Positions 1 through 5,798 of a DNA stretch of 7,077 nt are shown piece by piece. The notes under the pieces were generated by a model. It was not told the origin of the DNA. It ran no database searches and saw only the letters and a program-made list of their open reading frames with translations. A program made the position numbers and the translations under genes. The number at the start of each line of letters is the position of its first letter. The stretch's first letter is position 1. Origin of the DNA: Oscillospiraceae bacterium. GTDB taxonomy: Bacteria; Bacillota; Clostridia; Oscillospirales; Oscillospiraceae. Location of the stretch: the NCBI GenBank assembly GCA_017539635.1, contig JAFYCQ010000064.1, forward strand, positions 1 through 7,077. Reading direction: 5' to 3'.

Positions 1-1
1 A

Positions 2-32
2 ATACCCCCGCAGCACACGGCTGCGGGGGTAT
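2..32 (-). terminator. Rho-independent terminator stem after rpsR
   Basis: Positions 2-13 and 21-32 form a perfect 12-bp inverted repeat, and a C14-G20 pair makes it 13 bp with a 5-base loop. The stem contains a run of five G-C pairs. It lies about 20 bases past the rpsR stop codon, where the rpsF-ssb-rpsR transcript should end. On the minus strand the stem is followed by TT at the window edge, and the rest of any T-tract lies outside, so the full terminator cannot be confirmed here. The symmetric stem could also act for a gene converging from the other side, but no T-tract follows it on the plus strand. Confidence 0.85.
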
Positions 33-51
33 CGTTTATACTGATTTTCGA

Positions 52-303
52 TCAATCGGTAACGTAGGGCAGCAGCGCGATCTGACGGGCTCTCTTGATA
101 GCCTCGGTGAGCTGACGCTGATGCATGGCGCAGGTGCCGGTGGTTCTGCGGGGCAGGATCTTGCTGCGCTCGGAGAGATAGCGGCGGAGCTTGACGGTGT
201 CCTTATAATCAATGTGCTGGCACTTGTCAACACAGAACTGGCAGACTTTCCTGCGCTTGCGGCCGCCCGGACGAGCCGGCCTGGCTTCTTTTTCCATAGC
301 CAT
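52..303 (-). CDS. rpsR: 30S ribosomal protein S18
   Basis: This encodes ribosomal protein S18 (83 aa), which binds 16S rRNA in the small-subunit platform as a heterodimer with S6. The S18 signature is clear: HIDYKD around residues 30-35, [10 protein letters not shown] around 44-53, and a C-terminal [12 protein letters not shown]. Four cysteines (C21, C24, C28, C58) are arranged as a CxxC pair plus two more. That matches the zinc-binding (C+) version of S18 rather than the cysteine-depleted form seen in, for example, Bacillus subtilis. The start at 303 is preferred over the ATG six bases further in, because an AGGAGG (312-317) lies 8 bases upstream of it. It is the last gene of the rpsF-ssb-rpsR operon and is followed by the terminator stem at 2-32. 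Confidence 0.98.
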   Translation of the reverse strand: MAMEKEARPARPGGRKRRKVCQFCVDKCQHIDYKDTVKLRRYLSERSKILPRRTTGTCAMHQRQLTEAIKRARQIALLPYVTD

Positions 304-308
304 GAGCT

Positions 309-327
309 TAACCTCCTTTTAAGGTTA
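309..327 (-). promoter_or_regulatory. Small hairpin overlapping the rpsR ribosome binding site
   Basis: In the 46-base ssb-rpsR spacer, positions 309-314 and 322-327 form a 6-bp inverted repeat with a 7-base loop. The AGGAGG of rpsR (312-317) lies partly in the loop and partly in the 3' arm of the minus-strand transcript. The stem is AT-rich and weak, so it may only mildly modulate initiation on rpsR. No function is established from the sequence alone. Confidence 0.3.
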
Positions 328-349
328 TAATATTTTCAAGAAGTGATGA

Positions 350-805
350 TCAAAACGGTAAATCGCCGTCGTCGTCATCCAGCTCGGCGAAATCCGAGCT
401 CTGGACGGGAGCGGTGTAGCCCGAGAAGGCGCCGGGAGCGGCGTCCTGGGGTTCTCTCTGGGCGTAGGCCTCGCCGTCGGCTCTCTTGGCCTCGCCGAAA
501 TACACGTTGTCGGCCACGACCTCGGCGCTTCTGCGCTTGCCGCCCTCTCTGTCCGTCCAGTCTCTAATCTGCAGACGGCCGGAGACAACGGCCATGCGGC
601 CCTTGGCGAAATACTTGGAGACGAACTCTGCCGTGCTTCTCCAGGCGACCACGTCGATGAAATCCGTCTGCCTTTCACCGCCGTCGCGGGAGGTGAAGTC
701 CCGGTCAACAGCCAGCGTAAAGGAGACCACCGCCGTGCCTGTCTGAGTGCGGCGAAGCTCCGGGTCACGGGTCAGACGACCCATAATGACGATATGATTC
801 AGCAT
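350..805 (-). CDS. ssb: Single-stranded DNA-binding protein SSB
   Basis: This is a bacterial SSB of 151 aa, close to the usual 150-180. It coats single-stranded DNA during replication, recombination and repair, and recruits partner proteins through its C-terminal tail. The N-terminal OB-fold covers roughly residues 1-105 and includes MLNHIVIMGRLTRDPELR, the FIDVVAWRSTAEF segment (about 49-61) and GRLQIRDW (about 76-83). A short low-complexity linker follows, not strongly Q/N-rich. The acidic tip DDDDGDLPF (143-151) is the canonical partner-binding tail. The ATG at 805 is preceded by AAGGGGG (813-819) with 7-base spacing, overlapping the rpsF stop codon, which suggests coupling to rpsF. It sits 12 bases after rpsF and 46 before rpsR, as usual in Firmicutes. 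An SSB in this operon is normally the essential chromosomal copy. Confidence 0.98.
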   Translation of the reverse strand: MLNHIVIMGRLTRDPELRRTQTGTAVVSFTLAVDRDFTSRDGGERQTDFIDVVAWRSTAEFVSKYFAKGRMAVVSGRLQIRDWTDREGGKRRSAEVVADNVYFGEAKRADGEAYAQREPQDAAPGAFSGYTAPVQSSDFAELDDDDGDLPF

Positions 806-817
806 CCTATCGCCCCC

Positions 818-1114
818 TTAGTCCTCGATAACGGTGATCAGAGACCGCATAACGCCGTCGGTGATCTTCAGAACACGATCCAGCTCGGCCGGGAAATCGG
901 GAGCGGACGTAAACTTAACGAGCACGTAGTAGCCCTCAGGCTTGTCGTTTATGAGGTAGGCCAGCTTGCGGATGCCTATCTCCTCCAGCTCGTTGACAGT
1001 CCCGTTGGCCTCAATAAGCTCTTTGAACTTGGCCACGAGAGCGGCGATGCCATCTTCGCCCTTTGCGGGATCGATGATGTACATTACCTCGTAGTTTGCC
1101 GAAGATTTTGCCAT
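818..1114 (-). CDS. rpsF: 30S ribosomal protein S6
   Basis: This encodes ribosomal protein S6 (98 aa), which dimerises with S18 and binds the central domain of 16S rRNA in the 30S platform. S6 hallmarks are the N-terminal NYEVMYIIDP (about residues 7-16), LEEIGIRKLAYLI (about 43-55) and GYYVLVKF (about 61-68). The start is the ATG at 1114, not the longer reading to 1147: AAGGAGGT (1123-1130) sits 8 bases upstream, and the protein then begins MAKSSANYEV like other S6 proteins. It is the first gene of the rpsF-ssb-rpsR operon, with a near-consensus promoter at 1208-1235 and a structured leader. Autogenous control by the S6:S18 complex binding its own mRNA leader is known in other bacteria and plausible here. 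The C-terminus is short, without the acidic tail of enterobacterial S6. Confidence 0.98.
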   Translation of the reverse strand: MAKSSANYEVMYIIDPAKGEDGIAALVAKFKELIEANGTVNELEEIGIRKLAYLINDKPEGYYVLVKFTSAPDFPAELDRVLKITDGVMRSLITVIED

Positions 1115-1141
1115 GAAATCGCACCTCCTTTTGGACTTGTG

Positions 1142-1162
1142 GCCCACGGGCTCGCCGTGAGC
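1142..1162 (-). promoter_or_regulatory. rpsF: Leader hairpin of the rpsF operon, possible S6:S18 site
   Basis: In the rpsF 5' leader, the minus strand folds into an 8-bp stem (one G-U pair) with a 5-base loop: arms 1155-1162 and 1142-1149, loop 1150-1154. A CCG is present in the 3' arm. The hairpin ends 11 bases before the ribosome binding site. An alternative 4-bp hairpin (GCTC/GAGC, arms 1159-1162 and 1150-1153) competes with it. S6:S18 autoregulatory leaders described in other bacteria use a stem with a conserved CCG. Whether this is that motif is inference, since the required bulge or internal loop is not obvious. Confidence 0.4.
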
Positions 1163-1207
1163 AAGGATAAAATACCAAACTCAACGATAAAATCGTCAAG
1201 CTTAATA

Positions 1208-1235
1208 ATTATACACGAAGTTTCGGAAAGGTCAA
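1208..1235 (-). promoter_or_regulatory. SigA-type promoter of the rpsF-ssb-rpsR operon
   Basis: Reading the minus strand, TTGACC (1230-1235, 5 of 6 to the -35 consensus) is followed after 16 bases by a perfect TATAAT (1208-1213). It lies just past the ogt stop codon and about 95 bases upstream of the rpsF start. This predicts a leader of roughly 85-90 bases. The combination of near-consensus boxes and position before a ribosomal protein operon makes it the best promoter in the window. Confidence 0.88.
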
Positions 1236-1250
1236 ACTTTATTTTTCAGC

Positions 1251-1784
1251 TCATAAGGCCGTGCCTTTTTCAGGCACGAACAGCGCCGAGGTGTCGGCTT
1301 TTTCCAGGGCGAGGAGCTTCAGTTTCTTATCGACCCCTCCGGCGTATCCCGTAAGGCTGCCGTTTGCCCCCACGACCCTGTGACAGGGGATGATGAGCGA
1401 TATGGGGTTGTGCCCCACGGCGCCGCCCACCGCCTGGGCGGACATCCGGGCGCGGCCCGTCCGCCTTGCAAGCTCCGCCGCTATATCGCCATAAGTCATC
1501 GTCTTGCCATAGGGGATGGAGAGCAGTATTTCCCATACCGCCCGGCGAAAGGGCGTGGCGTTCAATGAAAGGGGCGGGGTAAAATCCGGGGCTTTGCCGC
1601 CAAAATAGACGTCGAGCCACTTAAAGGCCTGCTCAAACACCGGCAGAGGCCCCTCTGCCGGCTCCTTTGAAAGCCCGGCGGCAAAATATTTCTGTCCGTC
1701 AAACCACAGCCCCGTAATGGCCTCGCCGTTTGACGCGAGCGTTATTCCGCCTAAGGGCGACGGATAATGGCTTATATATTCCAT
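1251..1784 (-). CDS. ogt: Methylated-DNA--[protein]-cysteine S-methyltransferase
   Basis: This is an O6-alkylguanine-DNA alkyltransferase of the Ogt/MGMT type (177 aa). It is a suicide repair protein that moves methyl or larger alkyl groups from O6-guanine (and O4-thymine) onto its own cysteine. The active-site motif IPCHRVVG is at about residues 132-139, with C134 as the acceptor. The preceding helix-turn-helix DNA-binding segment is seen in PYGKTMTYGDIA (91-102) and SAQAVGGAVGHNP (115-127). The N-terminal ribonuclease-like domain spans about 1-75. A glutamine (Q117) stands near where human MGMT has its arginine finger; to my knowledge this is common in Firmicute homologues. The ATG at 1784 is chosen over the TTG at 1799 because GAGAGGA (1791-1797) is 6 bases upstream. 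There is no Ada-type regulatory domain. It has no clear functional tie to its neighbours. Confidence 0.95.
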   Translation of the reverse strand: MEYISHYPSPLGGITLASNGEAITGLWFDGQKYFAAGLSKEPAEGPLPVFEQAFKWLDVYFGGKAPDFTPPLSLNATPFRRAVWEILLSIPYGKTMTYGDIAAELARRTGRARMSAQAVGGAVGHNPISLIIPCHRVVGANGSLTGYAGGVDKKLKLLALEKADTSALFVPEKGTAL

Positions 1785-1810
1785 TACGGATCCTCTCAAA
1801 AATTCATATA

Positions 1811-1831
1811 CCTGGTCTCATAGAGACCCGG
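1811..1831 (-). repeat. Short inverted repeat in the spacer before ogt
   Basis: Positions 1814-1819 and 1823-1828 are a perfect 6-bp inverted repeat with a 3-base loop, extended by two more pairs (1811-1812 with 1830-1831) beyond one mismatch. It lies in the 56-base spacer between the small hypothetical gene and ogt. On the minus strand a TTTTT run follows about 9 bases after the core stem. That is too far for a good Rho-independent terminator, so it may be a weak or partial terminator at the end of the metabolic operon. Confidence 0.4.
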
Positions 1832-1840
1832 CTCAAGCGT

Positions 1841-2092
1841 TCAATCCAGCCCGTCAAGATCGACGCCCATGTCGTCCATTACCCGGTTTAAGAGCTTGGC
1901 CAGAGCCACGGCCCCCTCCCGGGAGACCAGGACGCTGGCGATGGGCTCCACCAGCTGGGCGGACACGTCCGTCATGTTGCCGTCCTTAAAGGTGAAGTTG
2001 TGGTCGGTGTAAACGTGGGAAAAATTCAGGCTCACCTCAGTGCCGTTCTTGTTCCGGGTCACGTTGAAGGTGTTGCAGAATTGAGGTCTCAT
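1841..2092 (-). CDS. Small conserved protein, DUF3467-like
   Basis: This is a small soluble protein of about 83 aa with no signal peptide or membrane segment. I do not recognise it with certainty. Its layout resembles DUF3467: a beta-rich first half (EVSLNFSHVYTDH, then FTFKDG), followed by a strand-helix ending SVLVSREGAVALAKLLNR, comparable to the 'rVvmspehakaLl.aL' ending of that family. The function of the family is unknown. The start is taken as the second ATG (2092), because AAGGAG (2101-2106) is 8 bases from it and only 2 bases from the ATG at 2098. That site overlaps the citrate synthase stop codon, so the gene is very probably co-translated with it. The C-terminus is acidic. The coding call is firm given spacing and ribosome binding site; the family call is tentative. 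Confidence 0.75.
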   Translation of the reverse strand: MRPQFCNTFNVTRNKNGTEVSLNFSHVYTDHNFTFKDGNMTDVSAQLVEPIASVLVSREGAVALAKLLNRVMDDMGVDLDGLD

Positions 2093-2104
2093 TTCCATAT
2101 CTCC

Positions 2105-3466
2105 TTATTTTCTCTCGGCTATGGGCACAAAGGTTTTGCTCGCGGAAATGACCTTGTAAGCCGGTCTTATTATCCTGCCGGGGTTGTAGGCCTCCTCTAT
2201 CCTGTGGGCGCACCAGCCCACCATTCTCGCCATGGCGAAAAGGGGAGTGTAGAACTCCTCGGGGATGTCCAGCATCCTGTAAACGAAGCCGGAATAGAAA
2301 TCGACGTTTGCGCACATGACGCGCTTTTCGCCGCTTGCCCTGTTTATAACGTCCGGGGCGAGGCGTTCCACTGTTTCAAGCAGATCCAGCTCCTTTGTCA
2401 TGCCGTTTTGCTCGGCTAAGGAGCGGGCCATTTTTTTGAGCACATCGGCGCGGGGGTCGGACATGGTGTAAATGGCGTGGCCTATGCCGTAAATGAGACC
2501 GGAGCCGTCCCCCGCCTCTCCGAGAGAGATCTTTTCAAGGAAGCGGGTGACCTCCTCGTCGTCGGACCAGTCGGAGACGCCGGCCTTTATGCATTTGAAC
2601 ATCTCCTGCACTCTGTTGCTGGCCCCGCCGTGACGGGCGCCTTTAAGAGAGCCCACGGCGGCAGATATGCTGGAATAGAGGTCGGTCCCCGTGGAGGCCA
2701 GCACGCGGCAGGCGAAGGCGGAGTTGTTGCCGCCGCCGTGGTCCATATGCAGCACCAGACATATATCCAGCAGCCGGGCTTCCAGCTCAGTGAACCGCTT
2801 GTCGTGGCGCATGGCGTAGAGGAAGTTTTCCGCCAGGGACAGGTCGTCCTGGGGCCGGTGGAGGTACAGGCTGTCGTTGTCATAATAGTGCTTTTTGGCG
2901 GCAAAGGCGTGGGCGATGATAGTGGGCGTGCGGGAAATGAGCTGCAAGGACTGGCGCAGCTCCCCCTCCACGCTGCCCGGCTCCGGGTCGTCGTCGTAGG
3001 AGTACATGGCCAGAACGCTTCTCTGGAGCTTGTTCATGATGTTGCGGCTGGGAGCCGCCAGTATCATGTCCTCGGTGAACCTGTTGGGCAGCATCCGGAA
3101 ATCCGTCAGGCAGGCCTTGAACTCCTCCAGCTCGCTCCTTGTGGGCAGCTCTCCGAAGAGCAGCAGATAGGCAGTCTCCTCGTAGCCGAAGCGGTTTTCG
3201 TCTATGAAGCTCTGGGCCAGCTTTTTTACGTTTATGCCCCGGTAGGTGAGCCGTCCCGGCATGGGCATCCGTTCTCCGTCCTGTATGTAATAGCCCTGGA
3301 CGTTGCATATATGGGACAGTCCGGCGATAACGCCGGTGCCGTCGGCGTTTCTCAGGCCTCTTTTTATATCGGCCTTGTCGTAATCCGACGGGTCGAAGGA
3401 GTTAATCTCCTTCAGCTCCTCCGCCTTGCGGTGGAGGAACATTTCAATATCGGGCGTCATGCTCAT
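2105..3466 (-). CDS. gltA: Citrate synthase (si-type)
   Basis: Citrate synthase condenses acetyl-CoA with oxaloacetate to give citrate. Some family members use propionyl-CoA to make 2-methylcitrate. At 453 aa it is slightly longer than most bacterial enzymes. The landmarks appear in order: GRLTYRGINVKKLA (about 71-84), LVLHMDHGGGNNSAF (about 237-251), SLKGARHGG with catalytic-type H279, GIGHAIY with H330, NVDFYSG with D389, and arginines near RIIRP (431-435). The catalytic His/His/Asp set is therefore intact. Two motifs differ from the E. coli type: GHAIYT replaces GHRVYK, and KGARHGGAS replaces the usual PLHGGAN, as I recall from a clostridial subgroup. The ATG at 3466 has AAGGAGG (3474-3480) 7 bases upstream. 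It lies 18 bases after the crotonase gene, probably in the same operon as the oxidoreductase. Substrate choice between acetyl- and propionyl-CoA cannot be settled from motifs. Confidence 0.95.
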   Translation of the reverse strand: MSMTPDIEMFLHRKAEELKEINSFDPSDYDKADIKRGLRNADGTGVIAGLSHICNVQGYYIQDGERMPMPGRLTYRGINVKKLAQSFIDENRFGYEETAYLLLFGELPTRSELEEFKACLTDFRMLPNRFTEDMILAAPSRNIMNKLQRSVLAMYSYDDDPEPGSVEGELRQSLQLISRTPTIIAHAFAAKKHYYDNDSLYLHRPQDDLSLAENFLYAMRHDKRFTELEARLLDICLVLHMDHGGGNNSAFACRVLASTGTDLYSSISAAVGSLKGARHGGASNRVQEMFKCIKAGVSDWSDDEEVTRFLEKISLGEAGDGSGLIYGIGHAIYTMSDPRADVLKKMARSLAEQNGMTKELDLLETVERLAPDVINRASGEKRVMCANVDFYSGFVYRMLDIPEEFYTPLFAMARMVGWCAHRIEEAYNPGRIIRPAYKVISASKTFVPIAERK

Positions 3467-3484
3467 TTGCGCCCCTCCTTGGTA

Positions 3485-4261
3485 TCATTTGAATTTTGGC
3501 GGCCTTTTTTCAAGGAAGGCGCTCATGCCCTCGCATCCCTCCGGCCCCAGCATCAAAGAGGCCTGTATATCCGGCTCCTTTTTGAGAACGCCGTCGAGGG
3601 TGAGGTTTATATCGTTCGTTATGCTCTTTATATGCGCAAGGGTGGTCGTGGGCCTGGCGGCCAGCTTTTCCGCCAGCTCCATGACATAAGCCTTTATCTC
3701 CTCGTCGGGGCAGATGTGGTTTACGAGCCCGATCCGCAGGGCCTCTCTGGCGTCTATGATGTCGGCGGTGAGCATGAGCTCCTTTGCCTTGTTGAGGCCG
3801 ACGGCCTTGGACAGCAGATACATGCCGCCGCAGTCGGGGACGAGCCCCACCTTGGAAAAGGCCTCGGTGAACTTGGCCTTTTCGGAGGCGATTATAATGT
3901 CGCAGGCCAGCATGAAGTTCACTCCCGCCCCGGCGGCCGTGCCGTTTACGAAGGCGATAAAGGGCTTGGGGCTGGTGTATATCCTTCTTGTCACCTCGCC
4001 TGCCCGGGCGATAAAGCCCGAGGCGTCCGGGAAACTATTCAGGCTCTTTAAAAAGCCCAGATCCCCTCCGGCGCAGAAGGCTCGGCCTGCGCCGGTCAAT
4101 ATGACGACACGGACGGAATCGTCCGCCTCGGCCTTGTCTATGGCGGCGATCATGCCCTCGGCCAGGCCGTCGTTGAGGGAATTGAGGCTCTCCGGCCTGT
4201 TCATGGTAATGGCGGCTATCCCGTTTTCGGCGGAATAGAGCACCTGGGTGTTTTCGCTCAT
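3485..4261 (-). CDS. Enoyl-CoA hydratase/isomerase (crotonase) family protein
   Basis: This is a crotonase-superfamily enzyme (258 aa, normal length) acting on acyl-CoA thioesters in the cytoplasm. The oxyanion-hole segments are present: AFCAGGDL (61-68) and NGTAAGAG (106-113). The two glutamates of classical enoyl-CoA hydratase (E144 and E164 in the rat enzyme) align here with N115 and F135. Instead, GLVPDCGG (139-146) places an aspartate (D143) where PaaG-type isomerases carry their catalytic Asp. The likely activity is therefore a double-bond isomerase or a related reaction rather than simple crotonyl-CoA hydration; this is inference. The C-terminal EKRPPKF is a typical family ending. Its ATG overlaps the gamma-subunit stop by 4 bases (ATGA, 4258-4261), with GGAGGAG just upstream, so it is coupled to the oxidoreductase. 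The substrate is unknown. Confidence 0.93.
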   Translation of the reverse strand: MSENTQVLYSAENGIAAITMNRPESLNSLNDGLAEGMIAAIDKAEADDSVRVVILTGAGRAFCAGGDLGFLKSLNSFPDASGFIARAGEVTRRIYTSPKPFIAFVNGTAAGAGVNFMLACDIIIASEKAKFTEAFSKVGLVPDCGGMYLLSKAVGLNKAKELMLTADIIDAREALRIGLVNHICPDEEIKAYVMELAEKLAARPTTTLAHIKSITNDINLTLDGVLKKEPDIQASLMLGPEGCEGMSAFLEKRPPKFK

Positions 4262-5049
4262 TGTATCTCCTCCAGGGCGTTGGAGAAGGCCTCCAGCGCC
4301 TCGGGCGTTATCATATCTTTCATATAAGGTATGGCATCTACGAATTTAAATGTGCGCCCAGCCTCCAAAAGCGGGTGGTTGAGCACCTGGGGGAAGGCGG
4401 ACTCCACCAGCGCTTTGAGCTTGGGGGTGTCGAGGATCTCGCCCACCGTGGTCTTTTCGATGCTGTATTTGCCGGAGGACTGGTTTTTCTGCTCAAGGCG
4501 CTTTATGTGGGAACTGTCGGCGCCCCAGGCAATACCGGCCTTTAAGGCGGCCTGGTTTTTCTCTATTACCTCCTGAGGCTTTCCCTGGAGCTTTTTGGCT
4601 ATGCCCTTTTCGATGAGCTCCGGGGGTATGACCTTCATGAAGCCTAAAAGCGCGCCGATCAGGATGTTGTTTGCCATTTTGGCGTCTCCCAGCTCCAGCG
4701 CCATGGTGTCTGCGGGCACGTCCATGAGCACGATGCCCCCGGCCTTGACCTTGCCGGAGGAGCGGTCGGAGTTTCTTATGAGAAGTCCGCCGTCTGTAAG
4801 CTCTGAAACGCCGTTTCTCACGGCGTCGTCGTTCATGGCGATAAGGCCGGAATACTTGCCCGGCAGGGGGGATATGACCGGCTTGTCCGACAGCACCACG
4901 GTGCATCTGGCGATGCCGCCCCGCTGGGCCGCTCCGTACCAGGGAACGTAGGTGGCGTGGCAGAAGGCGGAGGCGCTTTCGGCCAGCGCCGTGCCGGCGG
5001 AGAGCACGCCCTGTCCGCCGGAGCCGGAGATCAAAAGTGTATATTTCAT
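4258..5049 (-). CDS. 2-oxoacid:ferredoxin oxidoreductase gamma subunit, with C-terminal extension
   Basis: This is the gamma subunit of a CoA-dependent 2-oxoacid:ferredoxin oxidoreductase (VorC/KorC type). The opening LLISGSGGQGVLSAG (5-19) is the Rossmann-like signature of the family, believed to take part in CoA binding. VPWYGAAQRGG (35-45) and MANNILIGALLG (125-136) are further family landmarks. Typical gamma subunits end at about 180-190 aa, but this one is 263 aa. The extra 75 or so residues hold a basic/polar linker (about 180-198) and then a probably helical module from TVGEILDTPK (about 201) to the end. The ATG at 5049 overlaps the beta stop (ATGA, 5046-5049), with GAGAGG 8 bases upstream, and gives the standard N-terminus MKYTLLISG. 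A longer reading to 5088 would intrude into beta and is not favoured. Confidence 0.94.
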   Translation of the reverse strand: MKYTLLISGSGGQGVLSAGTALAESASAFCHATYVPWYGAAQRGGIARCTVVLSDKPVISPLPGKYSGLIAMNDDAVRNGVSELTDGGLLIRNSDRSSGKVKAGGIVLMDVPADTMALELGDAKMANNILIGALLGFMKVIPPELIEKGIAKKLQGKPQEVIEKNQAALKAGIAWGADSSHIKRLEQKNQSSGKYSIEKTTVGEILDTPKLKALVESAFPQVLNHPLLEAGRTFKFVDAIPYMKDMITPEALEAFSNALEEIQ

Positions 5050-5798
5050 TCCCCGAACCTCTCTTCCTTGTCCGTAAAGGTCCTGCACTCAAAATACTTT
5101 TCCGTGTACTTTTCCATAAAGTCGAGGCTGCCCAGCGCGTCGGTGTGCCAGGTGGTGGGGCAGTTGGTGAGCAGCTCTATAAAGGAGAAGCCCTTGCCCT
5201 CCAGCTGGTTTTTGAAGCCCTTTAGTATGGAGGCTCTAGCCTTCTTTATCCCCGCGGGGGTGCGGAGAGAGCAGCGCACCACGAGCCTGGGAGCGTCAAG
5301 CTCCTTTATTAACTCGCACATTTTAAGGGGGTAGCCGGTGCCCAGAAGCTGCCGGCCGGTTACGGCCGTGGTGGCCTTCTGGCCTATTAAGGTGGTGGGG
5401 GCCATCTGGCCGCCGGTCATGCCGAAAATGGAGTTGTTGGCGTAAATGACGGTGATGTTCTCGCCTCTGTTTGCTGCCGACATTATTTCGGCCAGGCCTA
5501 TGGAGGCCAGGTCGCCGTCTCCCTGATAGCAGAAGACGAGGCAGTCGGGGCGGCAGCGCTTTATGCCCGTGGCCACCGCCGGAGCTCTGCCGTGGGCGGA
5601 GCCGATGATGTCCAGATCCCAGGACACAAGTCCCTGGGTGGAGCAGCCCACCGGCAGGACGTAAATTGCCTTGTCCTTGACTCCCAGCTCGTCTATGACC
5701 TCGGCGATTATCTTCGTGGCCGTGGCGTGGAGACAGCCGGGGCAGTAGGAGGAGGCGTTGGGGAGTATGGATTTCGGTCTTTCGTAAAGCTCGCTCAT
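5046..5798 (-). CDS. 2-oxoacid:ferredoxin oxidoreductase beta subunit (TPP-binding)
   Basis: This is the thiamine-pyrophosphate-binding beta subunit (250 aa, normal length) of a 2-oxoacid:ferredoxin oxidoreductase. With alpha it decarboxylates the oxoacid and passes electrons to iron-sulfur clusters. The TPP/Mg motif is GDGDLASIG (93-101) followed by NN at 121-122 and GMTGGQ (126-131). Four cysteines fit the [4Fe-4S] ligand pattern of this family: C19 and C22 in YCPGC, C51 in PVGCS, and C213 in TNCPT. The start ATG at 5798 overlaps the alpha stop by 4 bases (ATGA), with AAGGAGG 7 bases upstream inside the alpha reading frame. The annotation could equally read KorB-type or VOR beta, because the beta sequence does not fix the substrate. 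Confidence 0.96.
   Translation of the reverse strand: MSELYERPKSILPNASSYCPGCLHATATKIIAEVIDELGVKDKAIYVLPVGCSTQGLVSWDLDIIGSAHGRAPAVATGIKRCRPDCLVFCYQGDGDLASIGLAEIMSAANRGENITVIYANNSIFGMTGGQMAPTTLIGQKATTAVTGRQLLGTGYPLKMCELIKELDAPRLVVRCSLRTPAGIKKARASILKGFKNQLEGKGFSFIELLTNCPTTWHTDALGSLDFMEKYTEKYFECRTFTDKEERFGE

Noticed and set aside
325..768. A 147-codon minus-strand frame overlapping ssb, and other overlapping frames in the rpsF-rpsR region
   Set aside because: They are alternative frames of ssb, rpsF and rpsR with arginine/serine/proline-rich shadow composition and no upstream ribosome binding site.
1171..1202. A second promoter downstream of the main rpsF promoter (TTGACG with a TATTTT-like -10)
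   Set aside because: The spacer would be about 19 bases and the -10 is poor, while a much better promoter lies just upstream at 1208-1235.
1261..1277. GTGCC/GGCAC inverted repeat near the 3' end of ogt as a terminator
   Set aside because: The stem is only 5 bp, lies inside the ogt coding sequence, and is not followed by a T-run on the minus strand. The A-rich bases after the stop do not make a terminator.
1785..1845. A possible separate promoter for ogt (TTGAAC, 16 bases, TATGAG)
   Set aside because: Each box matches only about 4 of 6 consensus bases, and the -10 falls inside the short inverted repeat. The evidence is too weak to list as a promoter.
2477..4051. A 524-codon open reading frame on the plus strand
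   Set aside because: It lies antisense to citrate synthase and the crotonase, both strongly supported by motifs. It shows no recognisable domain and no convincing ribosome binding site. Long antisense frames are expected opposite GC-rich genes with biased third positions.
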